DNA of 51,385 nt from an uncultured bacterium. GTDB lineage: Bacteria > Bacillota > Bacilli > Lactobacillales > Lactobacillaceae. Shown here piece after piece: positions 24,759-33,320 of this stretch. The translations under genes were made by a program, and so were the position numbers. Within the stretch, counting starts at the first letter, position 1; each line of letters starts with the position of its first letter. Below the pieces are notes generated by a model. It worked only from the letters and a program-made list of their open reading frames with translations, did no database searches and was not told the DNA's origin. The stretch lies in NCBI GenBank assembly GCA_905214235.1, contig CAJMLF010000015.1, positions 1 through 51,385 on the forward strand, read 5' to 3'.

Positions 24759-24796
24759 GCTTGATCTTTCGCTAATAAAATTGGAGGTGCGTTGCC

Positions 24797-25321
24797 ATAG
24801 CACAAGATATGATTGTCAACAACGGTATCCGTGCACGTGAAGTGCGGCTAATTGGTCAAGATGGTGAACAATTAGGGATCAAGTCCAAGCGTGAAGCGAT
24901 CCAGTTGGCAGAAGATGCCAATCTTGATTTGGTGCTGGTTGCACCAAAGGCTCGTCCAGCGGTTGCCCGCATTATGGATTACGGTAAGTACCGTTTCGAG
25001 ATGCAAAAGAAAGAGCGTGAAGCTCGGAAGAAACAAAAGACAGTAACGGTCAAGGAAATTCGCCTGAGCCCATCAATCGACACGAACGACTTCAATGTTA
25101 AATTGAAGCGGGTTCGTAAGTTCATTGCCAAGGGTGACAAGGTACGGGTTTCACTCCGTTTCCGTGGTCGTGCCATTACGCATAAGGATATCGGTCGTGA
25201 CATGATTGAACGGATGGCTGATGAAACGTCAGACATTGCTACTGTTGTTCAACGTCCAAAGATGGAGGGGCGGAGCATTTTCTTAACACTCGCCCCAGCT
25301 GCTGATAAAGCAAAGAAATAA
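24797..25321 (+). CDS. infC: Translation initiation factor IF-3 (AUA start)
   Basis: IF-3 binds the 30S subunit, prevents premature joining and checks the start codon. The protein has the N-terminal domain ([18 protein letters not shown]) and the C-terminal domain ([14 protein letters not shown]). The first ATG at 24809 is 21 bases from GGAGG (24783-24787) and is unlikely to be used. ATA at 24797, nine bases from it and in frame, gives M-A-Q-D-M-I-V and 174 residues. IF-3 genes often use a rare AUU/AUC/AUA start, which lets IF-3 repress its own translation. Two controls therefore probably act here: L20 attenuation and IF-3 start discrimination. Confidence 0.9.
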   Translation: MAQDMIVNNGIRAREVRLIGQDGEQLGIKSKREAIQLAEDANLDLVLVAPKARPAVARIMDYGKYRFEMQKKEREARKKQKTVTVKEIRLSPSIDTNDFNVKLKRVRKFIAKGDKVRVSLRFRGRAITHKDIGRDMIERMADETSDIATVVQRPKMEGRSIFLTLAPAADKAKK

Positions 25322-25346
25322 TTTTAAGAAAGTAGGGAATTTTCTT

Positions 25347-25544
25347 ATGCCAAAGATGAAGACTAACCGCGCTGCTGCAAAGCGTTTTAAGCGTACTGCT
25401 AAAGGTGGATTCAAGAGTGGTAACTCATTTACTAGCCACCGTTTCCACGGTAAGACTAAGAAGCAACGTCGTCAATTACGTGGCTTGAGCATGATGGACA
25501 AGTCCAACGTAAAGCGTTACAAGAAGTTACTGCCATTCAAGTAA
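25347..25544 (+). CDS. rpmI: 50S ribosomal protein L35
   Basis: 65 residues, very basic, with the usual start [16 protein letters not shown] and end [10 protein letters not shown]. It lies between infC and rplT in the conserved order. Its ribosome-binding site is GAAAGTAGGG. Confidence 0.97.
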   Translation: MPKMKTNRAAAKRFKRTAKGGFKSGNSFTSHRFHGKTKKQRRQLRGLSMMDKSNVKRYKKLLPFK

Positions 25545-25588
25545 ACTTCACACACTAAATAATCAAAAATACGTAGGAGGATTTCAAC

Positions 25589-25942
25589 ATGCGAGTTAAA
25601 GGTGGAACTGTTACGCGTGCACGTCGTAAGCGCGTTATGAAGTTAGCAAAGGGTTACCGTGGTGCAAAGTCTCGTTTATTCAAGACTGCCAAGGACCAAG
25701 TAATGAAGAGTTACGTTTACGCTTTCCGTGATCGGAAGGTCAACAAGCGTAAGTTCCGTGAACTCTGGATTGCCCGGATCAATGCTGGTGCCCGGATCAA
25801 CGGAATCAGCTACAGCAAGCTGATGCACGGTTTGAAGCTGGCTAACATCGACATCAACCGGAAGATGTTGGCTGACCTGGCTGTTAACGACCCAAAGGCT
25901 TTTGCTGCGGTTGTTGACGAAGCTAAGAAGGCTCTCAACTAA
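25589..25942 (+). CDS. rplT: 50S ribosomal protein L20
   Basis: 117 residues of a helical basic ribosomal protein needed early in 50S assembly ([40 protein letters not shown]). It is the probable repressor that binds the leader upstream of infC. A strong AGGAGG precedes the ATG. A terminator follows and ends the operon. Confidence 0.97.
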   Translation: MRVKGGTVTRARRKRVMKLAKGYRGAKSRLFKTAKDQVMKSYVYAFRDRKVNKRKFRELWIARINAGARINGISYSKLMHGLKLANIDINRKMLADLAVNDPKAFAAVVDEAKKALN

Positions 25943-25956
25943 TTCCAACTTGAATG

Positions 25957-25993
25957 AAGTCATCCATCTGTTACCGGGTGGGTGACTTTTTTT
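25957..25993 (+). terminator. Terminator after rplT
   Basis: AAGTCATCC at 25957-25965 pairs with GGGTGACTT at 25980-25988, followed by T5. Confidence 0.85.
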
Positions 25994-26001
25994 GATGTTA
26001 A

Positions 26002-26030
26002 TTGAAACTAGAATTCACAATCGCTATAAT
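26002..26030 (+). promoter_or_regulatory. Promoter of the yqeG-tmcAL operon
   Basis: TTGAAA at 26002-26007 and perfect TATAAT at 26025-26030 with a 17-base spacer. Confidence 0.75.
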
Positions 26031-26061
26031 TAATCTAATAAAGAATTAACGAGGTGCAACA

Positions 26062-26592
26062 TTGCTAGAAATATTTAAACCGACTTGGATGGTAAAAAGT
26101 ATTTATACTGTTTCGCCAGACCAGTTGAAGGATCATGGCATCCGGGCAGTTTTCAGTGACCTGGATAACACCCTGATTGCCTGGAACAATCCCGATGGAA
26201 CGCCGGAATTAAGACAATGGATGACATCGTTAAAAGCGGCGGGAATTCCATTGATCGTGATTTCCAACAACAGTAAGGACCGGGTCGCCAAGGCAACGGC
26301 CAACCTTGACCTGCCGTTCATGTCCCGCTCGTTAAAGCCCCTTAGCTTTGGGATTAACCGGGCCCGGGTCAAGCTTGGCCTGGCCAAGAATGAAGTGGTA
26401 ATGGTTGGCGACCAGTTGATTACCGACATGGTTGCGGCCCACGAGGCCGGCGTCCGTAGTATCCTGGTTAAGCCCCTTCTTAATACGGATAAGTGGGATA
26501 CCCGGATCAACCGCTTCTTTGAACGGCGCATTTGGAAGCAGTTAAAGAATAAGTATCCACAGTTAAAATGGCAGGAGGATTTGAATGACTGA
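26062..26592 (+). CDS. yqeG: YqeG family HAD-superfamily phosphatase
   Basis: 176 residues of the HAD IIIA subfamily. Motif I is SDLDNTL with D33 and D35, motif II is the Ser/Asn in VISNNSKDR, and the late acidic motif is MVGDQLITD. The substrate in bacteria is unknown; mitochondrial relatives are phosphatidylglycerophosphate phosphatases (PTPMT1-independent GEP4 family). TTG start at 26062 with GAGGTG upstream. It heads an eight-gene operon and overlaps yqeH by eight bases. Confidence 0.88.
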   Translation: MLEIFKPTWMVKSIYTVSPDQLKDHGIRAVFSDLDNTLIAWNNPDGTPELRQWMTSLKAAGIPLIVISNNSKDRVAKATANLDLPFMSRSLKPLSFGINRARVKLGLAKNEVVMVGDQLITDMVAAHEAGVRSILVKPLLNTDKWDTRINRFFERRIWKQLKNKYPQLKWQEDLND

Positions 26593-27703
26593 ACAAGATG
26601 AGGAATTACGTTGCATCGGTTGCGGGGCGGTGATCCAATCGACTGACCCGGCGAAAGTGGGCTATACTCCCGCTTCCGCAGTTAAGAAGGGTCTGGATAG
26701 TGACGAACTATACTGCCAGCGGTGCTTCCGCCTGCGGCACTACAACGAGATTGCCCCAGTATCGCTGACCGACGACGACTTCCTGCGCCTGTTAGGGCAA
26801 ATTCGGGACGCCAACGCGCTGATCGTCTACGTTATCGATATCTTTGACTTTAACGGAAGTCTAATTCCGGGTCTGCACCGTTTTGTTGGTGATAATCCCG
26901 TACTGCTGGTCGGCAATAAGGAGGATTTGTTGCCCCGGTCACTACGGCGGCCTAAGCTCCGCGACTGGATGCGTCAGCAAGCCAACCAAGCGGGATTGCG
27001 ACCGATTGATACGGTCCTGGTTTCCGCAAAGAAGAACCACCAGATTGATGACTTGTTAGACACGATTGAAAAGTACCGGCATGGTCAAGATGTTTATGTT
27101 GTCGGGGTGACCAACGTTGGTAAATCGACTTTGATCAACCAAATCATTAAGCAGCGGACGGGAGTCAAGGACCTGATTACGACCTCCCGCTTCCCCGGGA
27201 CGACCCTCGATGAAATTGAGATTCCCCTGGATGATGGCCACCGCTTGGTTGACACCCCGGGGATTATCCACCCCCACCAAATGGCCCGTGTCTTACCGGC
27301 AAAGGACCTCAAAATTGTGGCGCCCCAAAAGGAAATTAAGCCACGGACTTACCAGCTTGATGCCGGCCAGACTGTCTTCATCGGTGGGGTGGCCCGCTTT
27401 GACTACGAAAAGGGTCCCCATGCGGGCTTCGTCACCTACTTCGACAATAATTTAACCCTCCACCGGACCAAACTAACCAACGCGGATGCCTTCTATAAAA
27501 AGCACTTGGGGGACTTACTAACCCCCCCAACGGCGGATGAAAAGGATCAGTTCCCGCCACTGGAACGTGAGGAGTTCCGGGTAAATAAAAAGAGTGATAT
27601 TGTCTTTGAAGGCCTGGGTTGGATTACGGTTCCGGCGGGGACAACGGTGGCCGCTTGGGTCCCTAAAGGGGTAGCCGCCCTGGTCCGCAAAGCAATGATT
27701 TAG
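26585..27703 (+). CDS. yqeH: Ribosome biogenesis GTPase YqeH
   Basis: A circularly permuted GTPase needed for 30S subunit assembly. An N-terminal zinc finger uses C10-IG-C13 and C44-QR-C47. The G motifs occur in permuted order: NKED (G4) and SAKKN (G5) come before the P-loop GVTNVGKST (about 174-182), then DTPG (G3). 372 residues, normal length. It is followed closely by yhbY, another ribosome assembly gene. Confidence 0.95.
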   Translation: MTEQDEELRCIGCGAVIQSTDPAKVGYTPASAVKKGLDSDELYCQRCFRLRHYNEIAPVSLTDDDFLRLLGQIRDANALIVYVIDIFDFNGSLIPGLHRFVGDNPVLLVGNKEDLLPRSLRRPKLRDWMRQQANQAGLRPIDTVLVSAKKNHQIDDLLDTIEKYRHGQDVYVVGVTNVGKSTLINQIIKQRTGVKDLITTSRFPGTTLDEIEIPLDDGHRLVDTPGIIHPHQMARVLPAKDLKIVAPQKEIKPRTYQLDAGQTVFIGGVARFDYEKGPHAGFVTYFDNNLTLHRTKLTNADAFYKKHLGDLLTPPTADEKDQFPPLEREEFRVNKKSDIVFEGLGWITVPAGTTVAAWVPKGVAALVRKAMI

Positions 27704-27715
27704 TGAGGTAGAAAT

Positions 27716-28027
27716 ATGCATTTAAGAGGAAAACAAAAGCGATTCTTACGGGCGCAGGCTAATCACCTGCAACCGATTTTTGCCGTTGGTAAGGAAGGAC
27801 TCACGGATAGCTGGCTGGCCCAGCTGGATGGAGCCCTCAACCGGCGCGAATTAATCAAGGTCAACATTTTACAGAATGCTGATGTTACGACAGATGAGGT
27901 TAAAGCGTTTATTGAAGACAACACCGCTATCCAGGTTGTCCAGGTGATTGGCCGGGTTCTGGTGCTGTTTAAGGTTGCGGATAACAAGGATCTCCGTGAC
28001 CTCTCTAACCGTGTCGCCAAAATTTAG
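27716..28027 (+). CDS. yhbY: YhbY family RNA-binding protein (CRM domain)
   Basis: A 103-residue single CRM-domain protein associated with ribosome precursors (YqeI in Bacillus). Visible features are the start LRGKQKRFLRAQANHLQPIFAVGKEGL, shortened here, and the late ALNRRELIKVNIL and QVIGRVLVLF motifs. It lies 12 bases after yqeH in the conserved cluster; aroE, which sits between them in Bacillus, is absent. Confidence 0.93.
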   Translation: MHLRGKQKRFLRAQANHLQPIFAVGKEGLTDSWLAQLDGALNRRELIKVNILQNADVTTDEVKAFIEDNTAIQVVQVIGRVLVLFKVADNKDLRDLSNRVAKI

Positions 28028-28042
28028 TAAGGAAGATTAACT

Positions 28043-28684
28043 ATGCAGGGTTGTCAAGTGTATTCAAAAGTTAAGCCGGCGGTTAAGGTCCAGCCACTTG
28101 CTGACCAGCACCGGCGAATCGGTATTTACGGGGGGACATTTAATCCCGTTCATAATGCCCACCTCTTGGTTGCCGACCAGGTAGGCCATGCGCTGTGCCT
28201 AAATAAGGTGAAGTTAATGCCGGATGCGATTCCGCCACACGTTGACCACAAGGATGCGGTTAGCGGTGACCTCCGCTTGCAAATGATGGAGCTTGCGATT
28301 CAAGGAAACCCGCTGCTTGGCATTGAGCGGACCGAACTAGATCGGGGTGGGGTGAGCTATACCTACGATACAATGGAGCAGCTGACCCGCCAACACCCGG
28401 ATACGGACTACTACTTTATCATCGGTGGTGATATGGTTGACTACCTGGATAAGTGGCACCGGATTGATGACCTGATTAAGCTGCCCCGTTTTCACTTTGT
28501 CGGTGTGCAACGGCCGCATGCGAAGAACGCGACTAAGTACCCGGTAATTTGGGTCGATATTCCAGAAGTTGACATCAGTTCGAGTGATATTCGGGAACGA
28601 ATTCGGCGGGGGCAGTCTGTCAACTACTTACTTCCGACGAAAGTTGCTGATTTTATTAAGGAGCATCATCTATACCATGACTGA
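28043..28684 (+). CDS. nadD: Nicotinate-nucleotide adenylyltransferase
   Basis: Converts nicotinate mononucleotide and ATP to deamido-NAD. The nucleotidyltransferase signature GGTFNPVHNAH is at 30-40, and the second motif SSSDIRERI near 178. The catalytic core starts about 25 residues in; the N-terminal extension (containing Cys4) looks lineage-specific, and the ATG at 28043 is the only well-placed start (GGAAGA upstream). It overlaps yqeK by eight bases. Confidence 0.94.
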   Translation: MQGCQVYSKVKPAVKVQPLADQHRRIGIYGGTFNPVHNAHLLVADQVGHALCLNKVKLMPDAIPPHVDHKDAVSGDLRLQMMELAIQGNPLLGIERTELDRGGVSYTYDTMEQLTRQHPDTDYYFIIGGDMVDYLDKWHRIDDLIKLPRFHFVGVQRPHAKNATKYPVIWVDIPEVDISSSDIRERIRRGQSVNYLLPTKVADFIKEHHLYHD

Positions 28685-29291
28685 GGAAATCACTTATACA
28701 CACCACTACATTCCGCTTGACCGTGCTGAACTTGTTGCCCGCCTTCACGATGCATTACGTGATAAGCGTTTCCACCACGTGTTGCGGGTTGAGCAAACCG
28801 CCATCAAGCTAGCAAAGCAAAACAACGTTGACGTTGAGAAGGCCAGTATCGCTGGTTTATGCCACGATTACGCCAAGCAGCGTCCGGATGAAGACTTTAT
28901 TAATGAGATCCACAAAAAGGGGCTGGACCCCGAACTGCTGAACTACGGGAACGCAATCTGGCACGGGGTCGTCGGTGCCGAGCTCATTAAGGATGAATTA
29001 GGCATCTGGGATGAGGATATTCTCAACGCGGTTCGCCACCATACCATGGGAGCGGCCGTGATGACTCCGCTTGAACAGGTTGTCTACATGGCGGACTACA
29101 TCGAACCGGGCCGGGACTTCCCTGGTGTTGAAAGGGCTCGGGAGATCACTAACGCCAACTTGGGTGCGGGGGTGGCCTACCAGACTAAGCAGACCCTTGA
29201 ATACCTGATTAAACACAACAGTCCAGTGTACCCGAAGACAATTGAAACCTATAATGCTTGGGTACCAGCATATAGAAAGGAAATTGAGTAA
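28677..29291 (+). CDS. yqeK: YqeK family HD hydrolase (Ap4A hydrolase)
   Basis: An HD-domain phosphohydrolase; the YqeK family hydrolyses diadenosine tetraphosphate symmetrically. Metal ligands appear as RFHHVLRV (H33/H34), LCHD (H63-D64) and the later VRHHTMG and VYMADYIEP. 204 residues. The start was set at the ATG at 28677, which overlaps the nadD end and has AAGGAG upstream; a longer reading inside nadD is not homologous. Confidence 0.92.
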   Translation: MTEEITYTHHYIPLDRAELVARLHDALRDKRFHHVLRVEQTAIKLAKQNNVDVEKASIAGLCHDYAKQRPDEDFINEIHKKGLDPELLNYGNAIWHGVVGAELIKDELGIWDEDILNAVRHHTMGAAVMTPLEQVVYMADYIEPGRDFPGVERAREITNANLGAGVAYQTKQTLEYLIKHNSPVYPKTIETYNAWVPAYRKEIE

Positions 29292-29648
29292 ATGGAAAGC
29301 AAACAATTATTAGAAATGGTTGTTAAGGCCGCTGATGGGCGGCGGGCAGAAGACATTACCGCCCTGCAGGTTGACCAAATCAGCCCAATGGCCGACTACT
29401 TCGTGATCATGACCGGAGGATCCGACCGGCAGGTTCAGGCGATTGCCAATGCTATCATCGAAAAGGCCCACGAGAACCAGGTGGAAATTGGGAGCGTGGA
29501 AGGAAAGAACCATGCTAAGTGGGTCCTGATTGACCTGGGCGACGTCGTTGTTCACGTTTTCCGGGAAGAAACTCGGCACTTCTATAACCTGGAAAAGTTA
29601 TGGTCCGAAGCACCGCTGGTCAACCTGGATAAGTGGGTTAAGGACTAA
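29292..29648 (+). CDS. rsfS: Ribosomal silencing factor RsfS
   Basis: 118 residues. Binds ribosomal protein L14 and blocks 30S-50S joining during starvation. Family features are DITALQVDQISPMADYFVI, GSVEGKNHAKWVLIDLGD and VVHVFREETRHFYNLEKLW. It is placed between yqeK and yqeM as usual. The stop shares a base with the start of yqeM. Confidence 0.95.
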   Translation: MESKQLLEMVVKAADGRRAEDITALQVDQISPMADYFVIMTGGSDRQVQAIANAIIEKAHENQVEIGSVEGKNHAKWVLIDLGDVVVHVFREETRHFYNLEKLWSEAPLVNLDKWVKD

Positions 29649-30388
29649 TGATTTACCAGAGCTTCGCCCAACTATATGACCAGTTGTTTGACGAAACCCT
29701 TTATAAGGATTGGCGCGACTACACTCTCAAACGTTGCCCAGCCGGGTCTCTAGATGTTTTGGACTTGGCGGGTGGTGCCGGTCGGTTAGGCGTTTTATTG
29801 GCGCAGGCCGGCCTGACCGTGACGGTTGCTGACTTTTCGACGGAAATGTTGACGATTGCGAGCCAGCATGCCCAGGAGGCTGGCGTGGCCTTGAACCTGG
29901 TGGAAGCTGACATGCGTGACCTCCAGGCTTTTCCCCAGTATGACCTGGTGACGTGTTACGCCGATTCGCTGTGCTACTTACCAAATTTGGCAGACGTAAA
30001 GACGACCTTGGGGGAGGTCAAAAAGCACCTGAAAGCTGGTGGTCGCCTCCTCTTTGACGTGATCACGCCCTATCAAACGGACCAGGTTTATCCAGGGTAC
30101 ATGTATAACTACCAGGACGATGACCACGAGCGGGCGTTTATGTGGCAAAGCTTCGCGGATGATGACGTTGAACACGGTGTGATTCACGACCTGACCTTCT
30201 TTAACCGCCTACCGGATGGTAATTACCAACGGGTTGGGGAGACCCACTTTGAGCGCAGTTATCCCCAGTCACGGTTAATAGACGCGGTAAAGCAGGCCGG
30301 CTTTAAGCAGGTAACGGTAACGACGGACTTTGGCCGGCAGGCACCAGACGAGACGACGACCCGGTGGTTTTTTGAGTGTCAAAAGTAG
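29648..30388 (+). CDS. yqeM: Class I SAM-dependent methyltransferase YqeM
   Basis: 246 residues with a Rossmann methyltransferase fold; the SAM loop is LDLAGGAGRLG (about 37-47), followed by an acidic VTVADFS. The substrate is unknown. The start is the ATG within TAATG at the rsfS stop, so translation is coupled. Confidence 0.88.
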   Translation: MIYQSFAQLYDQLFDETLYKDWRDYTLKRCPAGSLDVLDLAGGAGRLGVLLAQAGLTVTVADFSTEMLTIASQHAQEAGVALNLVEADMRDLQAFPQYDLVTCYADSLCYLPNLADVKTTLGEVKKHLKAGGRLLFDVITPYQTDQVYPGYMYNYQDDDHERAFMWQSFADDDVEHGVIHDLTFFNRLPDGNYQRVGETHFERSYPQSRLIDAVKQAGFKQVTVTTDFGRQAPDETTTRWFFECQK

Positions 30389-30396
30389 GTGAGAAG

Positions 30397-31530
30397 ATGG
30401 ATGCCGTTGGGCTTGTAGTTGAATTTAATCCCTTCCATAACGGTCACCGTTACTATGTCCAAAAAGCCAAACAGGTGACGGGCGCAGACGTAGCAGTGGC
30501 TGTCATGAGCGGGGACTTTACCCAGCGTGGGGAACCGACCATTGTTGATAAGTGGCAGCGGGCCCACGCTGCGCTTTTGAACGGGGTTGACCTGGTGGTA
30601 GAATTACCCATCTGTTATGCTTGTCAGCCGGCCCACCGGTTTGCAGCGGGGGCCTTGGGCCTTTTGAACCAGTTGAAGGTCAAGAACGTGGCCTTTGGGG
30701 CTGAACATCCGGACTGGGACTTCAAGAAGTTAGTCGTCGCCGCCCGTGACTTCAACCAACAGGCGTTGAAACAATACAACGAGACTTACGCCACCCAATT
30801 TAATGACCAGCTTGCCCAACGAACCGGCGTAAGTCTAAAGGATCCCAACGATATTCTGGCATTTGCCTACACAAAGGCGGTCAGTGCCCACCACTACCCG
30901 ATTAACCTGGTCCCAATTGCCAGGAAGGGGAGCAACTACCATGACGAGGAGATCCACGGTCGGATTGCGAGCGCCAGTGCCATTCGGGAGGCCGTTGCGG
31001 ACCACGCTGCGTTTGCTCCTACCGTGCCACCGGCAATGTTATCGGCGCTTCAAGCTCTAGCGACGGTGCCTTCCTGGACGGCCCTGTACCCCCTTTTACG
31101 TAACCAGCTGATCCAGGCCCCTGTTGCCTCCCTGGCCCAGACCTACCAGATGGCGGAAGGACTGGAGCACCGGATGAAGGAGTTCGCGGAACGGAAATTG
31201 ACCTTTCAGGGCTTCATCCATGGTATCAAGACCAAGCGTTATACCTATGCCCACCTGTTACGCCTTTGCCTATACACGACCCTCCAGCTGAACGAGGACG
31301 AAGTGGCGGCCCATATCGACCAACCCTTTATCCACATCCTCGGTTTCAACAAGCGGGGACAGGAATACCTCCACCAGGTGAAAAAGGGGGTAGCGGTGCC
31401 GATGTTTACCAAAGTCTCCCAGGAGATGAAAGAGGACCTGTATAACCTGGATTACCGGGCTGGGAAGCTTTACCAGAACTTCACACCTGCCGACCAGGAC
31501 CTCAAGCACCCGCCACTGATAATTCGTTAG
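30397..31530 (+). CDS. tmcAL: tRNA(Met) cytidine acetate ligase TmcAL
   Basis: Makes N4-acetylcytidine at the wobble position of elongator tRNA-Met from acetate and ATP. 377 residues. The nucleotidyltransferase-like motif NPFHNGH is at 11-17, and GAEHPDWDF and the conserved RIRxAS-like SASAIREAV are seen. The start was placed at the ATG at 30397 behind AGGTGAG; the reading can extend seven codons upstream into yqeM but without a better site. Last gene of the yqeG operon. Confidence 0.92.
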   Translation: MDAVGLVVEFNPFHNGHRYYVQKAKQVTGADVAVAVMSGDFTQRGEPTIVDKWQRAHAALLNGVDLVVELPICYACQPAHRFAAGALGLLNQLKVKNVAFGAEHPDWDFKKLVVAARDFNQQALKQYNETYATQFNDQLAQRTGVSLKDPNDILAFAYTKAVSAHHYPINLVPIARKGSNYHDEEIHGRIASASAIREAVADHAAFAPTVPPAMLSALQALATVPSWTALYPLLRNQLIQAPVASLAQTYQMAEGLEHRMKEFAERKLTFQGFIHGIKTKRYTYAHLLRLCLYTTLQLNEDEVAAHIDQPFIHILGFNKRGQEYLHQVKKGVAVPMFTKVSQEMKEDLYNLDYRAGKLYQNFTPADQDLKHPPLIIR

Positions 31531-31534
31531 TTTA

Positions 31535-31543
31535 TGGTAAAAT
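31535..31543 (+). promoter_or_regulatory. Possible upstream promoter of yceD-rpmF (extended -10)
   Basis: TGGTAAAAT: TG at 31535-31536 and TAAAAT at 31538-31543, immediately after the tmcAL stop. Confidence 0.4.
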
Positions 31544-31586
31544 ATGAGCGGTCGTTTAGCCCGGTAAACCTGTCAAGGAAAAAGCA

Positions 31587-31616
31587 TTGACAACCCCTGG
31601 GTGAGACTAGTATAAT
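31587..31616 (+). promoter_or_regulatory. Main promoter of yceD-rpmF
   Basis: Consensus TTGACA at 31587-31592 and TATAAT at 31611-31616 with an 18-base spacer. Confidence 0.8.
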
Positions 31617-31645
31617 TGCACATGTTGCATTAGGAGGTTAGTACG

Positions 31646-32200
31646 ATGAAATGGTCGTTAGAAGAACTACATCGTTATCAAAATGAGCCACTTCATATTC
31701 AGAGTACTTTTGATCTGAACGCATCATTGACTAAACTATTTCCGGATATTATCTTGGGGGTTACCCCCGTCAAGGTTGACGGATACGTTACTTATGACGG
31801 CGGCGATGCGACGGTAAGTGCCAATGTTAAGACGACACTGACAGTCCCATCCAGCCGTTCACTGACTCCTGTTGAGCTCCCGCTTGACTTTAACTTCACC
31901 GAGACTTATATTGATGATCGCAGCCACTTTTCCCGGTATGAAGATGATGAAGTTGTCTTCTTACTGAAGGATCGTGAGCTGATTGACTTCGATACCGCCT
32001 TGGCGGAGAATATCGTTGAGCAGGTTCCACTCCGGGTCCTTTCTGCGGATGAGAAAGCCGGGAAGCCAATGCCAAGCGGTAAGGGCTGGTCCGTCATCGC
32101 TGAAGATGACTATGCGGCAGACAAGCAGAAGAATAAAAAAGTTGATCCACGTCTCGCGAAGTTACAAAAGTTATTGCCTGATCAGGATGATAAAAAGTAG
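31646..32200 (+). CDS. yceD: YceD family protein (DUF177)
   Basis: 184 residues. This family is found almost always upstream of rpmF and, in plants, is needed for 23S rRNA accumulation; a role in 50S assembly is inferred. Features: the start MKWSLEELHRYQNEP, acidic core, and the end DPRLAKLQKLL. Strong TAGGAGG site before the ATG. Confidence 0.9.
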   Translation: MKWSLEELHRYQNEPLHIQSTFDLNASLTKLFPDIILGVTPVKVDGYVTYDGGDATVSANVKTTLTVPSSRSLTPVELPLDFNFTETYIDDRSHFSRYEDDEVVFLLKDRELIDFDTALAENIVEQVPLRVLSADEKAGKPMPSGKGWSVIAEDDYAADKQKNKKVDPRLAKLQKLLPDQDDKK

Positions 32201-32251
32201 CGGACGGTTAAAAACCATTTGTGGATAATTAATTATTAGGAGGTGTCAAAC

Positions 32252-32431
32252 ATGGCTGTACCAGCACGGAAGACTTCAAAAGCTAAGAAGCGTATGCGTC
32301 GGGGTCACATCAAGTTGAACGTCCCTGGCTTAACTCCTTGCCCAAACTGTGGTGAACTTCGTAAGTCCCACATGGTATGCCCTAACTGCGGCTACTACGA
32401 TGGCAAGCAAGTTATCAACACTAACAACTAA
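32252..32431 (+). CDS. rpmF: 50S ribosomal protein L32
   Basis: 59 residues, zinc-ribbon form with CPNC and CPNC pairs. It starts [16 protein letters not shown] after the initiator. The ATG at 32252 is used; an in-frame GTG at 32243 lies within the AGGAGGTG ribosome-binding site. Confidence 0.97.
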   Translation: MAVPARKTSKAKKRMRRGHIKLNVPGLTPCPNCGELRKSHMVCPNCGYYDGKQVINTNN

Positions 32432-32442
32432 TTATTTTAAGA

Positions 32443-32490
32443 AAAGATCATTCTTTAGGCGCCGGACCTGGGATGGTCTTTTTATTTTTT
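32443..32490 (+). terminator. Terminator after rpmF
   Basis: AAAGATCA at 32443-32450 pairs with TGGTCTTT at 32474-32481 (one G-T pair), followed by a T-rich tract. Confidence 0.75.
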
Positions 32491-32555
32491 AAAGACAATT
32501 TATAAGGAAAATCACCATAAATTCGCGCCTTACCCTGGGGTTTATTAGAAAATTG

Positions 32556-32564
32556 TGATAAAAT
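32556..32564 (+). promoter_or_regulatory. Extended -10 promoter for the two-component system
   Basis: TGATAAAAT: TG at 32556-32557 and TAAAAT at 32559-32564. Confidence 0.5.
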
Positions 32565-32618
32565 TGTTCTGTTAATTTAATGAGAATAATAGGCAAAAAT
32601 TTATAGTAGGTGAAATTG

Positions 32619-33305
32619 ATGAGTCGAATTTTAATTATTGAAGACGAAGAAAATTTAGCAAATTTCGTGAACTTGGAACTGAAACACGAGGGTTACGAAA
32701 CCGATGTTGAACTTGACGGTCGGGCCGGGCTAGACGCAGCCTTGAACCAGGACTTCGATGTGATCCTGCTTGACCTGATGTTGCCAGAATTGAATGGGAT
32801 TGAAGTTGCCCGGCGGGTCCGGGAATTAAAGGATACCCCGATTATCATCATGACCGCTCGGGATTCCGTTATCGACCGGGTCTCTGGTCTTGACCACGGG
32901 GCTGATGATTACATCGTCAAGCCGTTTGCCATTGAAGAGTTGCTGGCACGGGTCCGGGCCCTTCTTCGGCGGATTAGCATTGAAGATGGTAATAATAAGG
33001 AACACCAGACAACGGTGAACTACAAGGACCTGACAATTGAGAAGGAAAACCGGGTTGTTCGTCGTGGCGATGAGGTTATCAACCTGACGAAGCGGGAGTA
33101 CGAACTGTTGTTGATCCTGATGGAAAACATTAACGTTGTCATGTCACGGAAGGAGTTGCTCAGCAAGGTCTGGGGTTATGACTCCAAAGTTGAGACCAAC
33201 GTGGTTGACGTTTACATCCGTTACCTGCGGAACAAGATTGATCGTCCCGGCGAAAAGAGTTACATCCAAACCGTCCGGGGCACCGGTTATGTGATCCGTT
33301 CCTAG
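32619..33305 (+). CDS. arlR: OmpR-family response regulator (ArlR-like)
   Basis: 228 residues: a receiver domain with acidic pocket E8/D9 and phospho-acceptor D52 (in ILLDLMLP) and a conserved Lys in YIVKPF, followed by an OmpR-type winged helix ([27 protein letters not shown]). The wording of the receiver is closest to ArlR/CsrR-like regulators, which control adhesion, autolysis or metal/acid responses in Gram-positives. The targets here are unknown. The ATG at 32619 is used; a GTG at 32610 lies in the ribosome-binding site. Its kinase follows 15 bases later. Confidence 0.87.
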   Translation: MSRILIIEDEENLANFVNLELKHEGYETDVELDGRAGLDAALNQDFDVILLDLMLPELNGIEVARRVRELKDTPIIIMTARDSVIDRVSGLDHGADDYIVKPFAIEELLARVRALLRRISIEDGNNKEHQTTVNYKDLTIEKENRVVRRGDEVINLTKREYELLLILMENINVVMSRKELLSKVWGYDSKVETNVVDVYIRYLRNKIDRPGEKSYIQTVRGTGYVIRS

Positions 33306-33320
33306 AGCTCGTGAGTTACT

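Noticed and set aside
28569..28676. Longer N-terminus for YqeK
   Set aside because: It overlaps nadD in another frame; the ATG at 28677 has a ribosome-binding site.
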